From Sphingopyxis sp. LK2115 (GTDB lineage: Bacteria > Pseudomonadota > Alphaproteobacteria > Sphingomonadales > Sphingomonadaceae), in assembly GCF_014595975.1 (NCBI RefSeq), contig NZ_JABWGQ010000036.1, positions 82,994 through 146,993 of the forward strand: a DNA stretch of 64,000 bases, given 5' to 3'. This document shows, one piece after another, positions 1-7,990 of the stretch. A program made the position numbers and the translations under genes. Every line of letters starts with the position of its first letter. The first letter of the stretch is position 1. Below the pieces are notes generated by a model. The model was not told the origin of the DNA, did not search any database, and worked only from the letters and a program-made list of their open reading frames with translations.

Positions 1-2
1 GG

Positions 3-158
3 GCAATGAGCCTCGACAAGCTGCCCTATAACTGGGTCTCGATCGGCGGTCGGGGAAAACCCGGCCCCGAATATAATGCGCTTTACGAAATGGCGAAGGA
101 GCGCACCGATCCCGATGCGGGCGATCCGCCGCCCGCGCCCGCAGGGGAAGCGCCCTAA
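3..158 (+). CDS. 3' end of an unidentified gene, or a 50-residue small protein
   Basis: An open frame runs in from the left edge and stops with TAA at 156-158. An ATG at position 6 would give a 50-residue product starting MSLDKLPYNWVSIGG and ending in a Pro/Ala-rich tail, but nothing upstream is visible, so this is more likely the C-terminus of a longer protein. It converges with homoserine dehydrogenase and the two stop codons overlap by 4 bp. I do not recognise the family. Confidence 0.45.
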   Translation, partial: AMSLDKLPYNWVSIGGRGKPGPEYNALYEMAKERTDPDAGDPPPAPAGEAP

Positions 159-1474
159 AGCGCCAGTATCGGCATGTGCATCGGCGCGCCGACCACATGC
201 TCCGACGCGCCGAGCGCCGCGAGCGCCGCATGGATTGCGCTGGCCGGGCCTTCATGGGTCACCAGCACGATGACGACGCCGTCGCCATCCTCGCTGCCGC
301 GCTGGATCAGGCTTTCGATCGACACCCCGGCATCGCGCATCGCCGCCGCAATTTCGGCGAGCACGCCGATCCGGTCCTCGACGATCAGGCGGACATAATG
401 TTTGCCGACGCGCGCGCCGGCATCGGCGGCGGGCGCGGCGTCGAGCGCATCGACGGGCATCGCAAAGGCGGGGCCATATTCGTCGCGCGCGATGTCGATG
501 ATGTCGGCGACGATCGCGGAGGCGGTCGGCCCGGCGCCCGCGCCCGCGCCCTCGAAAAACAGGCGGCCGACAAAATTGCCCTCGGCGACCACGGCGTTGA
601 GCGCGCCGGGGACATAGGCGAGCGGATGGTCGGCGGGCACCAGGCACGGCTGGACATGCTGATACAGGCCGGTCGCCCCCCGTTCGGCCATGCCGATCAG
701 GCGGACGCGGTGGCCGAGCGCTTCGGCCTCGCGGATGTCGGCGGCGATCAGGCCCCGGATGCCCTCGGCGGCCACCGCGCCGATGTCGAGCCGCGTCCCG
801 AAACAGAGCGCGGCGAGGATCGACAATTTATGCGCGGCGTCGATGCCGTCGACGTCAAAGGTCGGGTCGGCTTCGGCATAGCCCTCGGCCTGCGCGGCCG
901 CGAGCGCGTCGGCGAAGCTGGCGCCATTCCGTTCCATCTGGGTCAGTATATAATTGCAGGTGCCGTTGAGGATGCCATAGACGCGCGCGATCTCGTTCGC
1001 CGACGCGCCTTCGCGGATCGCCTTGATGACGGGAATGCCGCCCGCGACCGCGGCTTCATATTTCAGCGGCGTGTCCTTTTCCTCGGCGATTCGCGCCAGA
1101 TCCAGCCCGTGATGCGCGATCATCGCCTTGTTCGCGGTGACCAGCGCCTTGCCCGCGCCGAGCGCGCGGCGCGCCAGCGTCAGCGCCGATCCGTCGGCGC
1201 CGCCGATCATCTCGACGACGACATCGACGTCGCCCGCCGCGACCAGCGCGTCCATATCGTCTTCCCAGCGATAGGGGGACAGGTCGATACCGCGGTCCTT
1301 GTGCCGGTCGCGCGCCGACACCGCGACGATTTCGATCGGCCGACCCGCGCGCCGCGCGATCAGTGCGCGATTCGCCTCGAGCAGCCGCACGACGCCCCCG
1401 CCGACGACACCGATCCCGGCAAGCGCGACGCGCAGCGGCGGGCGGGCGGCGGGCGGGGCGACAGGGGACGACAT
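155..1474 (-). CDS. hom: homoserine dehydrogenase
   Basis: Reduces aspartate semialdehyde to homoserine with NAD(P)H, the branch step towards threonine and methionine in the cytoplasm. The 439-residue protein opens with a Rossmann nucleotide-binding motif (GIGVVGGG, about residues 20-27), carries the family signature GILNGTCNYILTQM in the catalytic domain, and ends with an ACT domain (about 358-439, RIGVLAEIAAAMRDAGVSIE), which in this family mediates threonine feedback. The length matches the monofunctional enzyme. The ATG at 1474 is preceded by GGAG at good spacing; an in-frame start at 1519 lacks this and would add an unconserved tail. The gene is convergent with the fragment at the left edge. 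Confidence 0.95.
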   Translation of the reverse strand: MSSPVAPPAARPPLRVALAGIGVVGGGVVRLLEANRALIARRAGRPIEIVAVSARDRHKDRGIDLSPYRWEDDMDALVAAGDVDVVVEMIGGADGSALTLARRALGAGKALVTANKAMIAHHGLDLARIAEEKDTPLKYEAAVAGGIPVIKAIREGASANEIARVYGILNGTCNYILTQMERNGASFADALAAAQAEGYAEADPTFDVDGIDAAHKLSILAALCFGTRLDIGAVAAEGIRGLIAADIREAEALGHRVRLIGMAERGATGLYQHVQPCLVPADHPLAYVPGALNAVVAEGNFVGRLFFEGAGAGAGPTASAIVADIIDIARDEYGPAFAMPVDALDAAPAADAGARVGKHYVRLIVEDRIGVLAEIAAAMRDAGVSIESLIQRGSEDGDGVVIVLVTHEGPASAIHAALAALGASEHVVGAPMHMPILAL

Positions 1475-1601
1475 GATCGAAAACTCCAGGCAAAGGCTTG
1501 CGGGGGCAGCCCCCGTCATGGCCGCCGCCCTATCGGCTTTTCCGCTGGAGACAAGCCTGCTGCGCCTTTCGCGCGCCGAAGCCGATCTTTACCCCCTGGC
1601 T

Positions 1602-2483
1602 TTATCCCTCCGGTGGCTTGCGCGTTCGCGTGCATTCGCCGAGCGCGCCGAGCACCACGGCATAATCCGACGCCGCCTTTTGCCGATCCGCGGGCGCGGT
1701 GCCCGCCAGCTTGCCCAGCGGCAACCGGCGCGGCAGGCCGCAGGCGAGGCGATACCAGGCGAGCGTTTCGCGCGCGGGCACCGCCGCCGACCCGTCGACG
1801 ATCTCGCCGAAAGCCGCGGCCCAGCGCCGCGACCCGTCGGCGGCGGTCAGCACCGTCAGCGATACGGGTTCTCCCGTGGCTGTATTCAGGAACAGCTGCG
1901 TCTCGCCCTCGCCGGGCAGCGTGCCGGGGACGTGAAAACCGTTGGCGATGCCGGTGATCGCGGGCGGAGCGCCCGGTTTGACGAGCTCGGTCAGGATCGC
2001 GCGCAGTCGCGCCTCGGTCGCTGCATCCCATGGAAGCTGCGCGTCGGGCGCGACCAGCTGGACGCTGCCCGTGTCGTTCGTTCCCGCCGCGGCGCCCGCG
2101 ACGGGGCGGGCAAAGAGCAGGACCGGCTGCTTGCGCTTCGGCTTCGCGGGCTTGCCGCGCGCGTCGTTCGGCAAGTCGACCAGATAGGAGATTCGGGCAG
2201 CCAGGGGATCGTTCCCGCGAATCAGGCGCACGACGTCGGCCTCCACATAGAATCGCGTGTGGGCGGGCGCGACGCCGGGCGCGCGCTCGGCTTTCAGCGC
2301 CGCGGCGCGGTGGATGCGCGCGTGCAGCACGATCGGCGCTGCGGTGGCAAGGTCGGCGATGTCGGCATAGCTATAGGGACTGGTTCCGGTGGCCGGTTCG
2401 TTTGTCTGCATCGCCGAAACACCGGGGATTCCAAGGGTTAGCGTCAGAGCGCCGGCGATGAAGACGGCGTGGGGGAGGCGCAT
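1602..2483 (-). CDS. secreted hypothetical protein
   Basis: A 293-residue protein I cannot assign. It starts with a typical Sec signal peptide (about residues 1-24, hydrophobic stretch ending GVSA), followed by a soluble domain with alternating beta-rich segments and no membrane span, so it should be periplasmic or exported. The start at 2483 has an AGAGGA ribosome-binding site. A near-palindrome matching the LacI-type operator of the pectin locus (2519-2532) lies about 40 bp upstream of its start codon, so it may belong to that regulon even though it sits 9 kb away. It is divergent from tonB. Confidence 0.75.
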   Translation of the reverse strand: MRLPHAVFIAGALTLTLGIPGVSAMQTNEPATGTSPYSYADIADLATAAPIVLHARIHRAAALKAERAPGVAPAHTRFYVEADVVRLIRGNDPLAARISYLVDLPNDARGKPAKPKRKQPVLLFARPVAGAAAGTNDTGSVQLVAPDAQLPWDAATEARLRAILTELVKPGAPPAITGIANGFHVPGTLPGEGETQLFLNTATGEPVSLTVLTAADGSRRWAAAFGEIVDGSAAVPARETLAWYRLACGLPRRLPLGKLAGTAPADRQKAASDYAVVLGALGECTRTRKPPEG

Positions 2484-2518
2484 GGTCGATCCTCTTTCCA
2501 TTTTTTTCGCATCGTCGG

Positions 2519-2537
2519 TGACACCGGTATCGGTGTC
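2519..2537. promoter_or_regulatory. candidate LacI-family operator upstream of the secreted protein and tonB
   Basis: TGACACCGGTATCG at 2519-2532 matches the shared site found five times in the pectin locus (core ACACCGGT). It also sits in a perfect interrupted inverted repeat, GACACCG (2520-2526) / CGGTGTC (2531-2537). It is about 36 bp upstream of the secreted hypothetical gene and about 225 bp upstream of tonB. Regulation is inferred from motif identity only. Confidence 0.55.
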
Positions 2538-2558
2538 GGAAACCCCATCATGGGACAG

Positions 2559-2596
2559 GGCACATTAACCGCTGATAAAGGGTTTGCGAATGTGCC
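2559..2596. promoter_or_regulatory. inverted repeat in the hypothetical/tonB divergent region
   Basis: GGCACATT (2559-2566) and AATGTGCC (2589-2596) are perfect inverted 8-mers separated by 22 bp; inside them AACC (2567-2570) and GGTT (2581-2584) are also complementary. It could be an operator for an unidentified regulator or a transcript hairpin. Confidence 0.35.
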
Positions 2597-2761
2597 GCCA
2601 CCGCGATAGGACGGGCGCGAAGTGTCCGGCGAGAACATAATATGCCGGATGCAGTGCCGTCGGGTCTGTGAAAGCGCATCGGAAATCATCCGGGCATTTG
2701 GCAACCGTCCCGATGGTTGGAATTGGTGTCAGGATGATCTAGCAAGGAGCGTCGTCCCTGA

Positions 2762-3415
2762 ATGGCTTATGGTGATAGTGTCGACCCTAAAAACAGGGTA
2801 GTGGCAATCGTCTTGGTCGGTCTGTTCACCGCTGTTCTGGGCTACGGCCTGGTCAACGGCCTGAACATCAGCATCGTCAAGAAGATCGCCGAAAAATTGG
2901 ACGTGGTGGACGTTGAAGAGCCGCCGCCGCCGGAGGAACCGCCGCCGCCGCCGCCGCCGGACAATGTCTTGCCGCCGCCGCCGCCGGTGGTGACGCCGCC
3001 GTCGCCGATCCCGCCGCCGGTCACGACGAACACGATTCAGTCGGTGCCGAAGGCGCCGCCGACGCCGCCGCCGCCCGTGTTCACGCCGCCCGCGCCCCCG
3101 GCGCCCCCGGCGCCCGACCTCAGCGAGGCCGGCTCGCCGCGCGGCAACCCGGCGCGTTGGGCGACGAACGACGATTATCCGGCGCGCGCCATGCGCGAAG
3201 AACGCGAAGGCACGACCGGATTCCGTGTGACCTATGGGGCCGATGGCCGCGTTACCTCGTGCGACATTACCTCGTCGAGCGGGCACGCCGACCTCGATGC
3301 CGAAACCTGCAAGCTGATCACGCGCCGCGCCCGGTTCAATCCGGGCAAGGACCGCGCGGGCAATCCGACAGGGGGCTCATACAGCAATCGTATCCGTTGG
3401 CAGATCCCCCGCTGA
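2762..3415 (+). CDS. tonB: TonB energy-transducing protein
   Basis: Links the proton-motive force captured by ExbB/ExbD to TonB-dependent outer-membrane receptors. The 217-residue protein has one N-terminal membrane anchor (about 13-32), a proline-rich periplasm-spanning region (about 52-118, with runs of Pro and Glu-Pro) and a C-terminal TonB domain (about 135-217) containing YPARAMREEREGTTGFRVTY. Cys167 and Cys183 could pair. An AAGGAG at 2744-2749 precedes the ATG. It heads the operon tonB-exbB-exbD-exbD. A copy of the pectin-locus operator lies upstream, so this system may serve the carbohydrate receptor at 18.2 kb. Confidence 0.95.
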   Translation: MAYGDSVDPKNRVVAIVLVGLFTAVLGYGLVNGLNISIVKKIAEKLDVVDVEEPPPPEEPPPPPPPDNVLPPPPPVVTPPSPIPPPVTTNTIQSVPKAPPTPPPPVFTPPAPPAPPAPDLSEAGSPRGNPARWATNDDYPARAMREEREGTTGFRVTYGADGRVTSCDITSSSGHADLDAETCKLITRRARFNPGKDRAGNPTGGSYSNRIRWQIPR

Positions 3416-3474
3416 TCTGACGCGATCCTAACCATTTTCGATTTGAACAAATTCTTTGAGAGGGAATTTCCAGT

Positions 3475-4290
3475 ATGTTTAATCTGATCGCAAACGCCGC
3501 CGCTGCGGCGCCGGCCGCCGCTCACGACGCAGGCCTCAGCCTGATGCCCGCTTCCATGTGCGTGAAGGAAGAAGGCCAGAACCCCTATGGTCTGGTTCCC
3601 GCGCTGTGCGAGGGCGGCGTCGTTTCGCAGCTCACCTTCCTCATCCTGCTCATCATGTTTGTCGGGACGCTCTACATCCTGTTCACCAAGCTGTTCGAAC
3701 AGAACAAGGTGATCAACCAGGGCAAGACCGTCGACGCTACCTTCTGGCGCGCGCCGACGCTTGCCGATGGCGTTTCCAAGCTGGAAAAGAACAGCGCCTA
3801 TCGCCAGGTCGTCGAAGACGGCCTCCGCGCGAATGAGGAGCATAACAAGCTGACCGACCCCGTCGAAGCGCATGACTGGATGCACGGCACGCTCGAACGT
3901 TCGCAGAACCACATCAATTCGAAACTGAACAGCGGCCTCGCCTTCCTTGCGACTGTCGGTTCGACCGCGCCGTTCATCGGGCTGTTCGGTACCGTTATCG
4001 GCATTCTGCGCGCGCTGGTGAAGATCGGCGCATCGGGTCAGGCGTCGATCGACACCGTCGCCGGTCCGGTCGGCGAAGCGCTCATCATGACGGCCATCGG
4101 TCTGATCGTCGCGGTTCCCGCGGTGCTCGCGTTCAACTGGCTCCAGAGCCGCAACAAGATGATTGCCCGCCGTCTGTCGATCTTCTCGAACGACGTTCTC
4201 GGTTCGATCATGTCGAACGGCCAGGTGAAGCCGGCGTCGCCGACGGTGGCAAAGGCCGCTGCCCCGGCCGCCGCGCCGAAGAAAGCCTGA
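3475..4290 (+). CDS. exbB: ExbB proton-channel component (MotA/TolQ/ExbB family)
   Basis: Inner-membrane subunit that forms the proton channel with ExbD and drives TonB. The 271-residue sequence has an Ala-rich N-terminal periplasmic extension, a first membrane span near residues 48-70, a long cytoplasmic loop, and two further spans (about 151-178 and 198-223). The second contains the family-typical GLAFLATVGSTAPFIGLFGTV. It ends in a short Ala/Lys-rich tail. AGAGGGAA precedes the ATG. It follows tonB by 59 bp and precedes two exbD genes. Confidence 0.95.
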   Translation: MFNLIANAAAAAPAAAHDAGLSLMPASMCVKEEGQNPYGLVPALCEGGVVSQLTFLILLIMFVGTLYILFTKLFEQNKVINQGKTVDATFWRAPTLADGVSKLEKNSAYRQVVEDGLRANEEHNKLTDPVEAHDWMHGTLERSQNHINSKLNSGLAFLATVGSTAPFIGLFGTVIGILRALVKIGASGQASIDTVAGPVGEALIMTAIGLIVAVPAVLAFNWLQSRNKMIARRLSIFSNDVLGSIMSNGQVKPASPTVAKAAAPAAAPKKA

Positions 4291-4304
4291 TTCGGCTCCT
4301 GGAT

Positions 4305-4332
4305 CCCCGCCCGCCTTCCGGGGTGGGCGGGG
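4305..4332. promoter_or_regulatory. GC-rich hairpin between exbB and exbD
   Basis: CCCCGCCC (4305-4312) and GGGCGGGG (4325-4332) form a perfect 8-bp stem with a 12-nt loop. No T-run follows, so it is more likely a transcript-stabilising or partial-termination element that sets the exbB:exbD ratio than a full terminator. Confidence 0.5.
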
Positions 4333-4393
4333 TCCGCTGGACGGCCCTGTTCGCCGTCCATGACAGATAATTTTGTGACAGGATGCTAATCCT

Positions 4394-4915
4394 ATGGCGA
4401 TGAGTGTAGGCGACAAGGGCGGCGAAGACGCCCCGATGTCCGAAATCAACACGACCCCGCTCGTGGACATCATGCTCGTGCTTCTCATCATCTTCCTCAT
4501 CACGGTCCCCGTGGTGTTGGAGACGGTGGAGCTTGAGCTGCCCGACGTGGTCTTTGAACCGACGACGACGAAGCCTGAAAATGTGCTGCTGTCGATCCGC
4601 TCGGCCGACACCGATGGCGATGGCCTGCCCAACCCGGAAAGCACGGCATGCGAAGTTTACTGGGGTCAGACCCCGGTCGATTCGCGGCAGTTGCTCGAAC
4701 GCGGACAGGCGAAGCTGGAAAAGCTGCTCGAAGATATCGGCGGGCCGCAGAACATCACCGAAGAAAACTTCCCCGAAGTGCATATCCGCGGCGACGTCAA
4801 CACGCCGTACCAGTGCATCGGCGGCGTGATCTACACGATGCAATATGCCGGCTTCCAGAAGATCGGGTTCATTTCGGAACCGGCTCCTGGCTCGGGCACG
4901 GTGGGCCGCCTCTAA
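4394..4915 (+). CDS. exbD: ExbD/TolR-family protein, first copy, with Ca-binding-like loop
   Basis: Proton-channel partner of ExbB. After a short cytoplasmic N-terminus it has a single membrane helix (about 23-42) starting with the conserved TTPLVDIMLVLL motif, in which Asp25 is the expected proton-carrying residue. The periplasmic domain is longer than in most ExbD proteins (173 residues in total, against about 140). It contains ADTDGDGLPNPE (about 71-82), which resembles the calcium-binding DxDxDG loop, and two cysteines (86 and 141). Followed 31 bp later by a second exbD. Confidence 0.9.
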   Translation: MAMSVGDKGGEDAPMSEINTTPLVDIMLVLLIIFLITVPVVLETVELELPDVVFEPTTTKPENVLLSIRSADTDGDGLPNPESTACEVYWGQTPVDSRQLLERGQAKLEKLLEDIGGPQNITEENFPEVHIRGDVNTPYQCIGGVIYTMQYAGFQKIGFISEPAPGSGTVGRL

Positions 4916-4946
4916 GGCGTTCCGCCCAGATATGAAGGAATAACCA

Positions 4947-5372
4947 ATGTCCATGTCAGTTGGCGAACGGGACGAGAATGAACCGATGATGGACATGAAC
5001 ACGACGCCGCTTATCGACGTCATGCTCGTGCTTCTCATCATGTTCATCATCACCATCCCGGTCCAGACTCACGCGGTGAAGATCGACCTGCCGGTCCCGA
5101 CCGACAGTCAGAGCAACGTCGACCCCGAAAAGAACAAGGTGATGATCGACCGTGCGGGGACGATCACCTGGAATGGCACGCCGGTCGATCTGGCGCAGCT
5201 TGCGCAATATCTGGAACAGACCAAGGCATTGCCGGTCGAACCCGAACTGCAGGTTCAGCCCGACCCCTATGCCCGCTATATCGTCGTCGACAATGTCATG
5301 GCGGTGATCAAGCGCAGCGGCGTCGGCAAGCTCGGCTTTGTCGGCAACGAACAATATGCCCGCGTCTTCTGA
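4947..5372 (+). CDS. exbD: ExbD/TolR-family protein, second copy
   Basis: A second ExbD paralogue of standard size (141 residues), with the same architecture: short cytoplasmic tail, membrane helix beginning NTTPLIDVMLVLL (Asp24 as proton carrier), then a periplasmic domain. It lacks the insertion and cysteines of the upstream copy. A tonB-exbB-exbD-exbD arrangement with two non-identical ExbD proteins is common in Xanthomonas and sphingomonads; in Xanthomonas the second copy is specialised for some substrates. It is the last gene of the operon and is followed by a strong terminator. AAGGAA lies upstream of the ATG. Confidence 0.9.
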   Translation: MSMSVGERDENEPMMDMNTTPLIDVMLVLLIMFIITIPVQTHAVKIDLPVPTDSQSNVDPEKNKVMIDRAGTITWNGTPVDLAQLAQYLEQTKALPVEPELQVQPDPYARYIVVDNVMAVIKRSGVGKLGFVGNEQYARVF

Positions 5373-5390
5373 TTTCTGACATCAGCGCCG

Positions 5391-5437
5391 CATGGCAAAA
5401 CGGGGGCCGCGAAGCGATTCGCGGCCCCTTTGCCATG
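5391..5437 (+). terminator. terminator after the tonB operon
   Basis: A nearly continuous hairpin: CATGGCAAA (5391-5399) pairs with TTTGCCATG (5429-5437), and inside it GGGGCCGCGAA (5403-5413) pairs perfectly with TTCGCGGCCCC (5418-5428) around a GCGA loop. It lies 19 bp after the second exbD stop. Confidence 0.8.
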
Positions 5438-5684
5438 GCGGCTGACCAGGTCGGAAACCGACCGCAAGCGGACGCTGGCCGTTTGGACAATCGCCCCCCC
5501 GCAGGTCGAAAGTCGCCCGGCGCCCGCCGGATCGCGGCCGCCCCGTGCGACGATGAAATGCCCTGACCGCAAGCTGCGCGCCACTATGCCCTTGGAAGCT
5601 GTTCCAAAAAGCGGCATCGTGGCTGGGGATCGAAACGCGCCGCTACGGCGTTCTGATCCCGACAGGATAGCAGGGAGCAGTCAC
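5438..5684. other. non-coding stretch between the tonB operon terminator and sodC
   Basis: With the terminator this makes the only gap over 300 bp. Apart from a small hairpin near 5451-5464 (GGTCGG / CCGACC) and the sodC ribosome-binding site (GGGAG, 5673-5677), I see no gene, repeat or RNA in it. Confidence 0.5.
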
Positions 5685-6269
5685 ATGACGATCGGTTCGC
5701 AGCACAAACAGTTTCTGGCCCACGGTGGCGCCGTCGCGTGTGCGCTGCTCCTCGCGGGCTGCGCGGGGATGGGCGGCAAGACGCCGACGACGACGCTGCC
5801 GCCGCCCGATGCCCATGCCCAGCTTTACGACGCGAGCGGCGCCGACCGCGGCCGCGCCGACATTTATCGCGACGCCAGCGGTCTGCGCATCGAACTGGTT
5901 GCGCGCGGTTTCGGGCCCGGCACCTATGGCATGCATGTCCATGCCGTCGGCCAGTGCAGGCCGCCCGATTTCACGAGCGCGGGCGCACACTGGAACCCGA
6001 CGGGGGTTCAGCACGGCCGCGATAATCCGATGGGTGCACATCATGGCGATCTGCCCAACCTGGTGGTCGAGCCCGACCAGATCGGGCGTGCGACGCTGCG
6101 CATGGTCGGTTCACGCTTTGAAGGCGACGGCGGCCTGCTCGACGCCGACGGCGCGGCCTTCGTCATTCACGCCGGTCCCGATGATTACCGGACCGACCCC
6201 AGCGGCAACAGCGGCGGGCGCGTCGCGTGCGGCGTGATCGTTGCGGGCGCGCCGACGGTCGGCGGCTGA
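5685..6269 (+). CDS. sodC: Cu/Zn superoxide dismutase, lipoprotein form
   Basis: Dismutates superoxide in the periplasm. The 194-residue protein starts with a lipoprotein signal (LLLAGC, lipidation Cys26). Metal ligands are all visible: His84 and His86 (GMHVHAVGQC), bridging His102 (GAHWNP), His110 and His119 with Asp122 (HHGDLPN) for zinc, and His162 (FVIHAGPDDY) for copper. Cys91 and Cys182 are placed for the conserved disulphide. ATG 5685 follows GGGAG; upstream in-frame codons lack conservation. It stands alone between the tonB operon terminator and a convergent MFS gene. Confidence 0.93.
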   Translation: MTIGSQHKQFLAHGGAVACALLLAGCAGMGGKTPTTTLPPPDAHAQLYDASGADRGRADIYRDASGLRIELVARGFGPGTYGMHVHAVGQCRPPDFTSAGAHWNPTGVQHGRDNPMGAHHGDLPNLVVEPDQIGRATLRMVGSRFEGDGGLLDADGAAFVIHAGPDDYRTDPSGNSGGRVACGVIVAGAPTVGG

Positions 6270-6273
6270 CCGG

Positions 6274-7884
6274 TCAGCCGTCGCCGCGCGCGGCGGCCGC
6301 CCGCTCAACAAGCGTCGCCTCCGCCTCGGGCAGCGCACGATAGGCATAAAGCAGCAGCGCGACGGCGACCGGCGCAACCCCGATCAGCGACAATATGCCG
6401 ACGCGCAGATTGCCGACCAGCTGGCCGTTCACGATGGTGCCCGTCAGGTCCGATATCTGTCCGACCATATAGGGGCCGAAGGACAGGCCGATCAGCGTCG
6501 TGCCAAGGAAGAAGGCCGCGGTCGCGGTGCCGCGCATCTGCGGCAGCACCAGATCCTGCGTCGTCGCCGCTGCCGCGCCGAGCGCGGCGGCGCCAAACAG
6601 CCCGGCGAGGAAGTTCATCATATAGAAAAGCGCGGCATTTTCGGTGGTGTAACCGATCCAGATCGGGACGATCGGCGCGACGACGCCGAACAGGATCATC
6701 CAGATGCGCCCCGCGGGGTGGCGCGCGCGCAGCGCGTCGGCGACGCGGCCGCCGATGATGACGCCGATGAAGCCGCTGAGCGCGCCATTGGCGCCGAGGA
6801 TCGAGGCAAGCTGCTGCTTGGGCAGTCCCAGCACGACTTCGGCATAGGGCGCCGACCAGAAAGCGAGCGCATAGGCGGCAAGCGCGACGAGACCATAGCC
6901 GAGCGTCGTGCAGATGAACGCGGGCGTGCCCCAGATCAGGCGAAAGGTCGCGGGATCATTGGCGCGCAGCGTGCTCGCCCAAGAAAAGACCGCATAATAG
7001 CCGAGCGCGACCGCCGACCATTGTGGCAGATTGCCCGTCAGTTCGATCATCCACCAGGCAAAGGCGGCGAGCGCGGCCGCGACGCCGACGTTGATCGCGA
7101 GCGCCGCGGGCCCGCGCTGCCACGCGCCATAGAGGGTGAGCGGCGGCACGATCATTGACAGATCCCTGCCGAACGCGCGGAACGGCGTCGGCGAACTTTG
7201 CGTCGGCACGCCGTCCATCGCGCCGCGCACCGGCTCGCGCAGGCTGGCGACCCACAGCGCGAGCAGCAGGCCGGGGATGCCGACCGCCAGGAAGGCCGCC
7301 TGCCAGCCGACGAGCCCCAGTGGCCCGCCCGCGGGATAGGCATTGTTCCAGCTTTCGACGATCACCGCGCCGATGAACAGCGACACGCCGCCGCCGAGAT
7401 AAAGGCCCGACGAATAGATGGCGAGCGCCGTCGCCTTCTGCCTTTTCGGGAAATAGTCGGAGATCAGCGAATAGGCGGTCGGGCTCGCGGTCGCTTCGCC
7501 GACGCCGACCCCCATGCGCGCCAGCGTCAGCGTCAGCCGGTCATAGGCGAAGCCCGACGCCGCGGTCATCGCCGACCACAGGGACAGGCCGATCGACAGC
7601 AGCTTCACACGGCTCCAATTGTCCGCAAGGCGGCCGAGCGGGATGCCGAACAGCGCGTAAAAGACGGCAAAAGCCGCGCCGCCGAGGAAACCCATGTCCG
7701 AATCGCTGAGCTGCAGGTCGGCCTTGATGTCGACGGCGAGGATGCTGATGATCTGCCGGTCGATGAAATTGAGGATATAGACGATCACCAGCACCGACAG
7801 CACATACCAGCTATATGCGGTGGCCTTGGGTTCGGTGGGTGCCGATGCACCGGACATGCTGTTTTCGCTCGCGGCATCGGCCAT
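6274..7884 (-). CDS. MFS transporter, spinster-like
   Basis: A 536-residue major facilitator with about twelve membrane helices. The N-terminal half has the signature NFIDRQIISILAVDIKADL and the loop-2 motif GIPLGRLADNWSR; an extended hydrophilic stretch after helix 6 accounts for the extra length. This subfamily in sphingomonads carries diverse substrates (lipid-like compounds, aromatics, sugars), and the sequence alone does not identify this one. The ATG is preceded by GGGAGAGGG. Divergent from the phosphatase gene, with an inverted repeat at 7951-7972 between them; only 4 bp separate its stop from the sodC stop. Confidence 0.85.
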   Translation of the reverse strand: MADAASENSMSGASAPTEPKATAYSWYVLSVLVIVYILNFIDRQIISILAVDIKADLQLSDSDMGFLGGAAFAVFYALFGIPLGRLADNWSRVKLLSIGLSLWSAMTAASGFAYDRLTLTLARMGVGVGEATASPTAYSLISDYFPKRQKATALAIYSSGLYLGGGVSLFIGAVIVESWNNAYPAGGPLGLVGWQAAFLAVGIPGLLLALWVASLREPVRGAMDGVPTQSSPTPFRAFGRDLSMIVPPLTLYGAWQRGPAALAINVGVAAALAAFAWWMIELTGNLPQWSAVALGYYAVFSWASTLRANDPATFRLIWGTPAFICTTLGYGLVALAAYALAFWSAPYAEVVLGLPKQQLASILGANGALSGFIGVIIGGRVADALRARHPAGRIWMILFGVVAPIVPIWIGYTTENAALFYMMNFLAGLFGAAALGAAAATTQDLVLPQMRGTATAAFFLGTTLIGLSFGPYMVGQISDLTGTIVNGQLVGNLRVGILSLIGVAPVAVALLLYAYRALPEAEATLVERAAAARGDG

Positions 7885-7950
7885 ATGGCAACCCTCTCCC
7901 TGACCATCTATCTGTTGCGAATCATGGCTAGCAGAGGCGCGCGGCGGTGC

Positions 7951-7972
7951 AAGTTGAAAGTCGGTTCAACTT
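7951..7972. promoter_or_regulatory. perfect inverted repeat between the MFS and phosphatase genes
   Basis: AAGTTGAA (7951-7958) and TTCAACTT (7965-7972) are perfect inverted 8-mers around a 6-bp centre, the shape of a dimeric repressor or MerR-type operator. It lies about 18 bp upstream of the phosphatase start and 66 bp upstream of the MFS start. The regulator is not identifiable here. Confidence 0.45.
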
Positions 7973-7990
7973 TGGCGGAGCAGGAGTGAT

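Noticed and set aside
176..1957. Long open frame of 593 codons on the plus strand
   Set aside because: It is antisense to homoserine dehydrogenase and the secreted hypothetical gene, is extremely Arg/Gly/Asp-rich, and has no recognisable motif; typical of GC-rich shadow frames.
2729..3286. Arg-rich frame opposite tonB
   Set aside because: It is the complement of the proline-codon repeats in tonB and not a gene.
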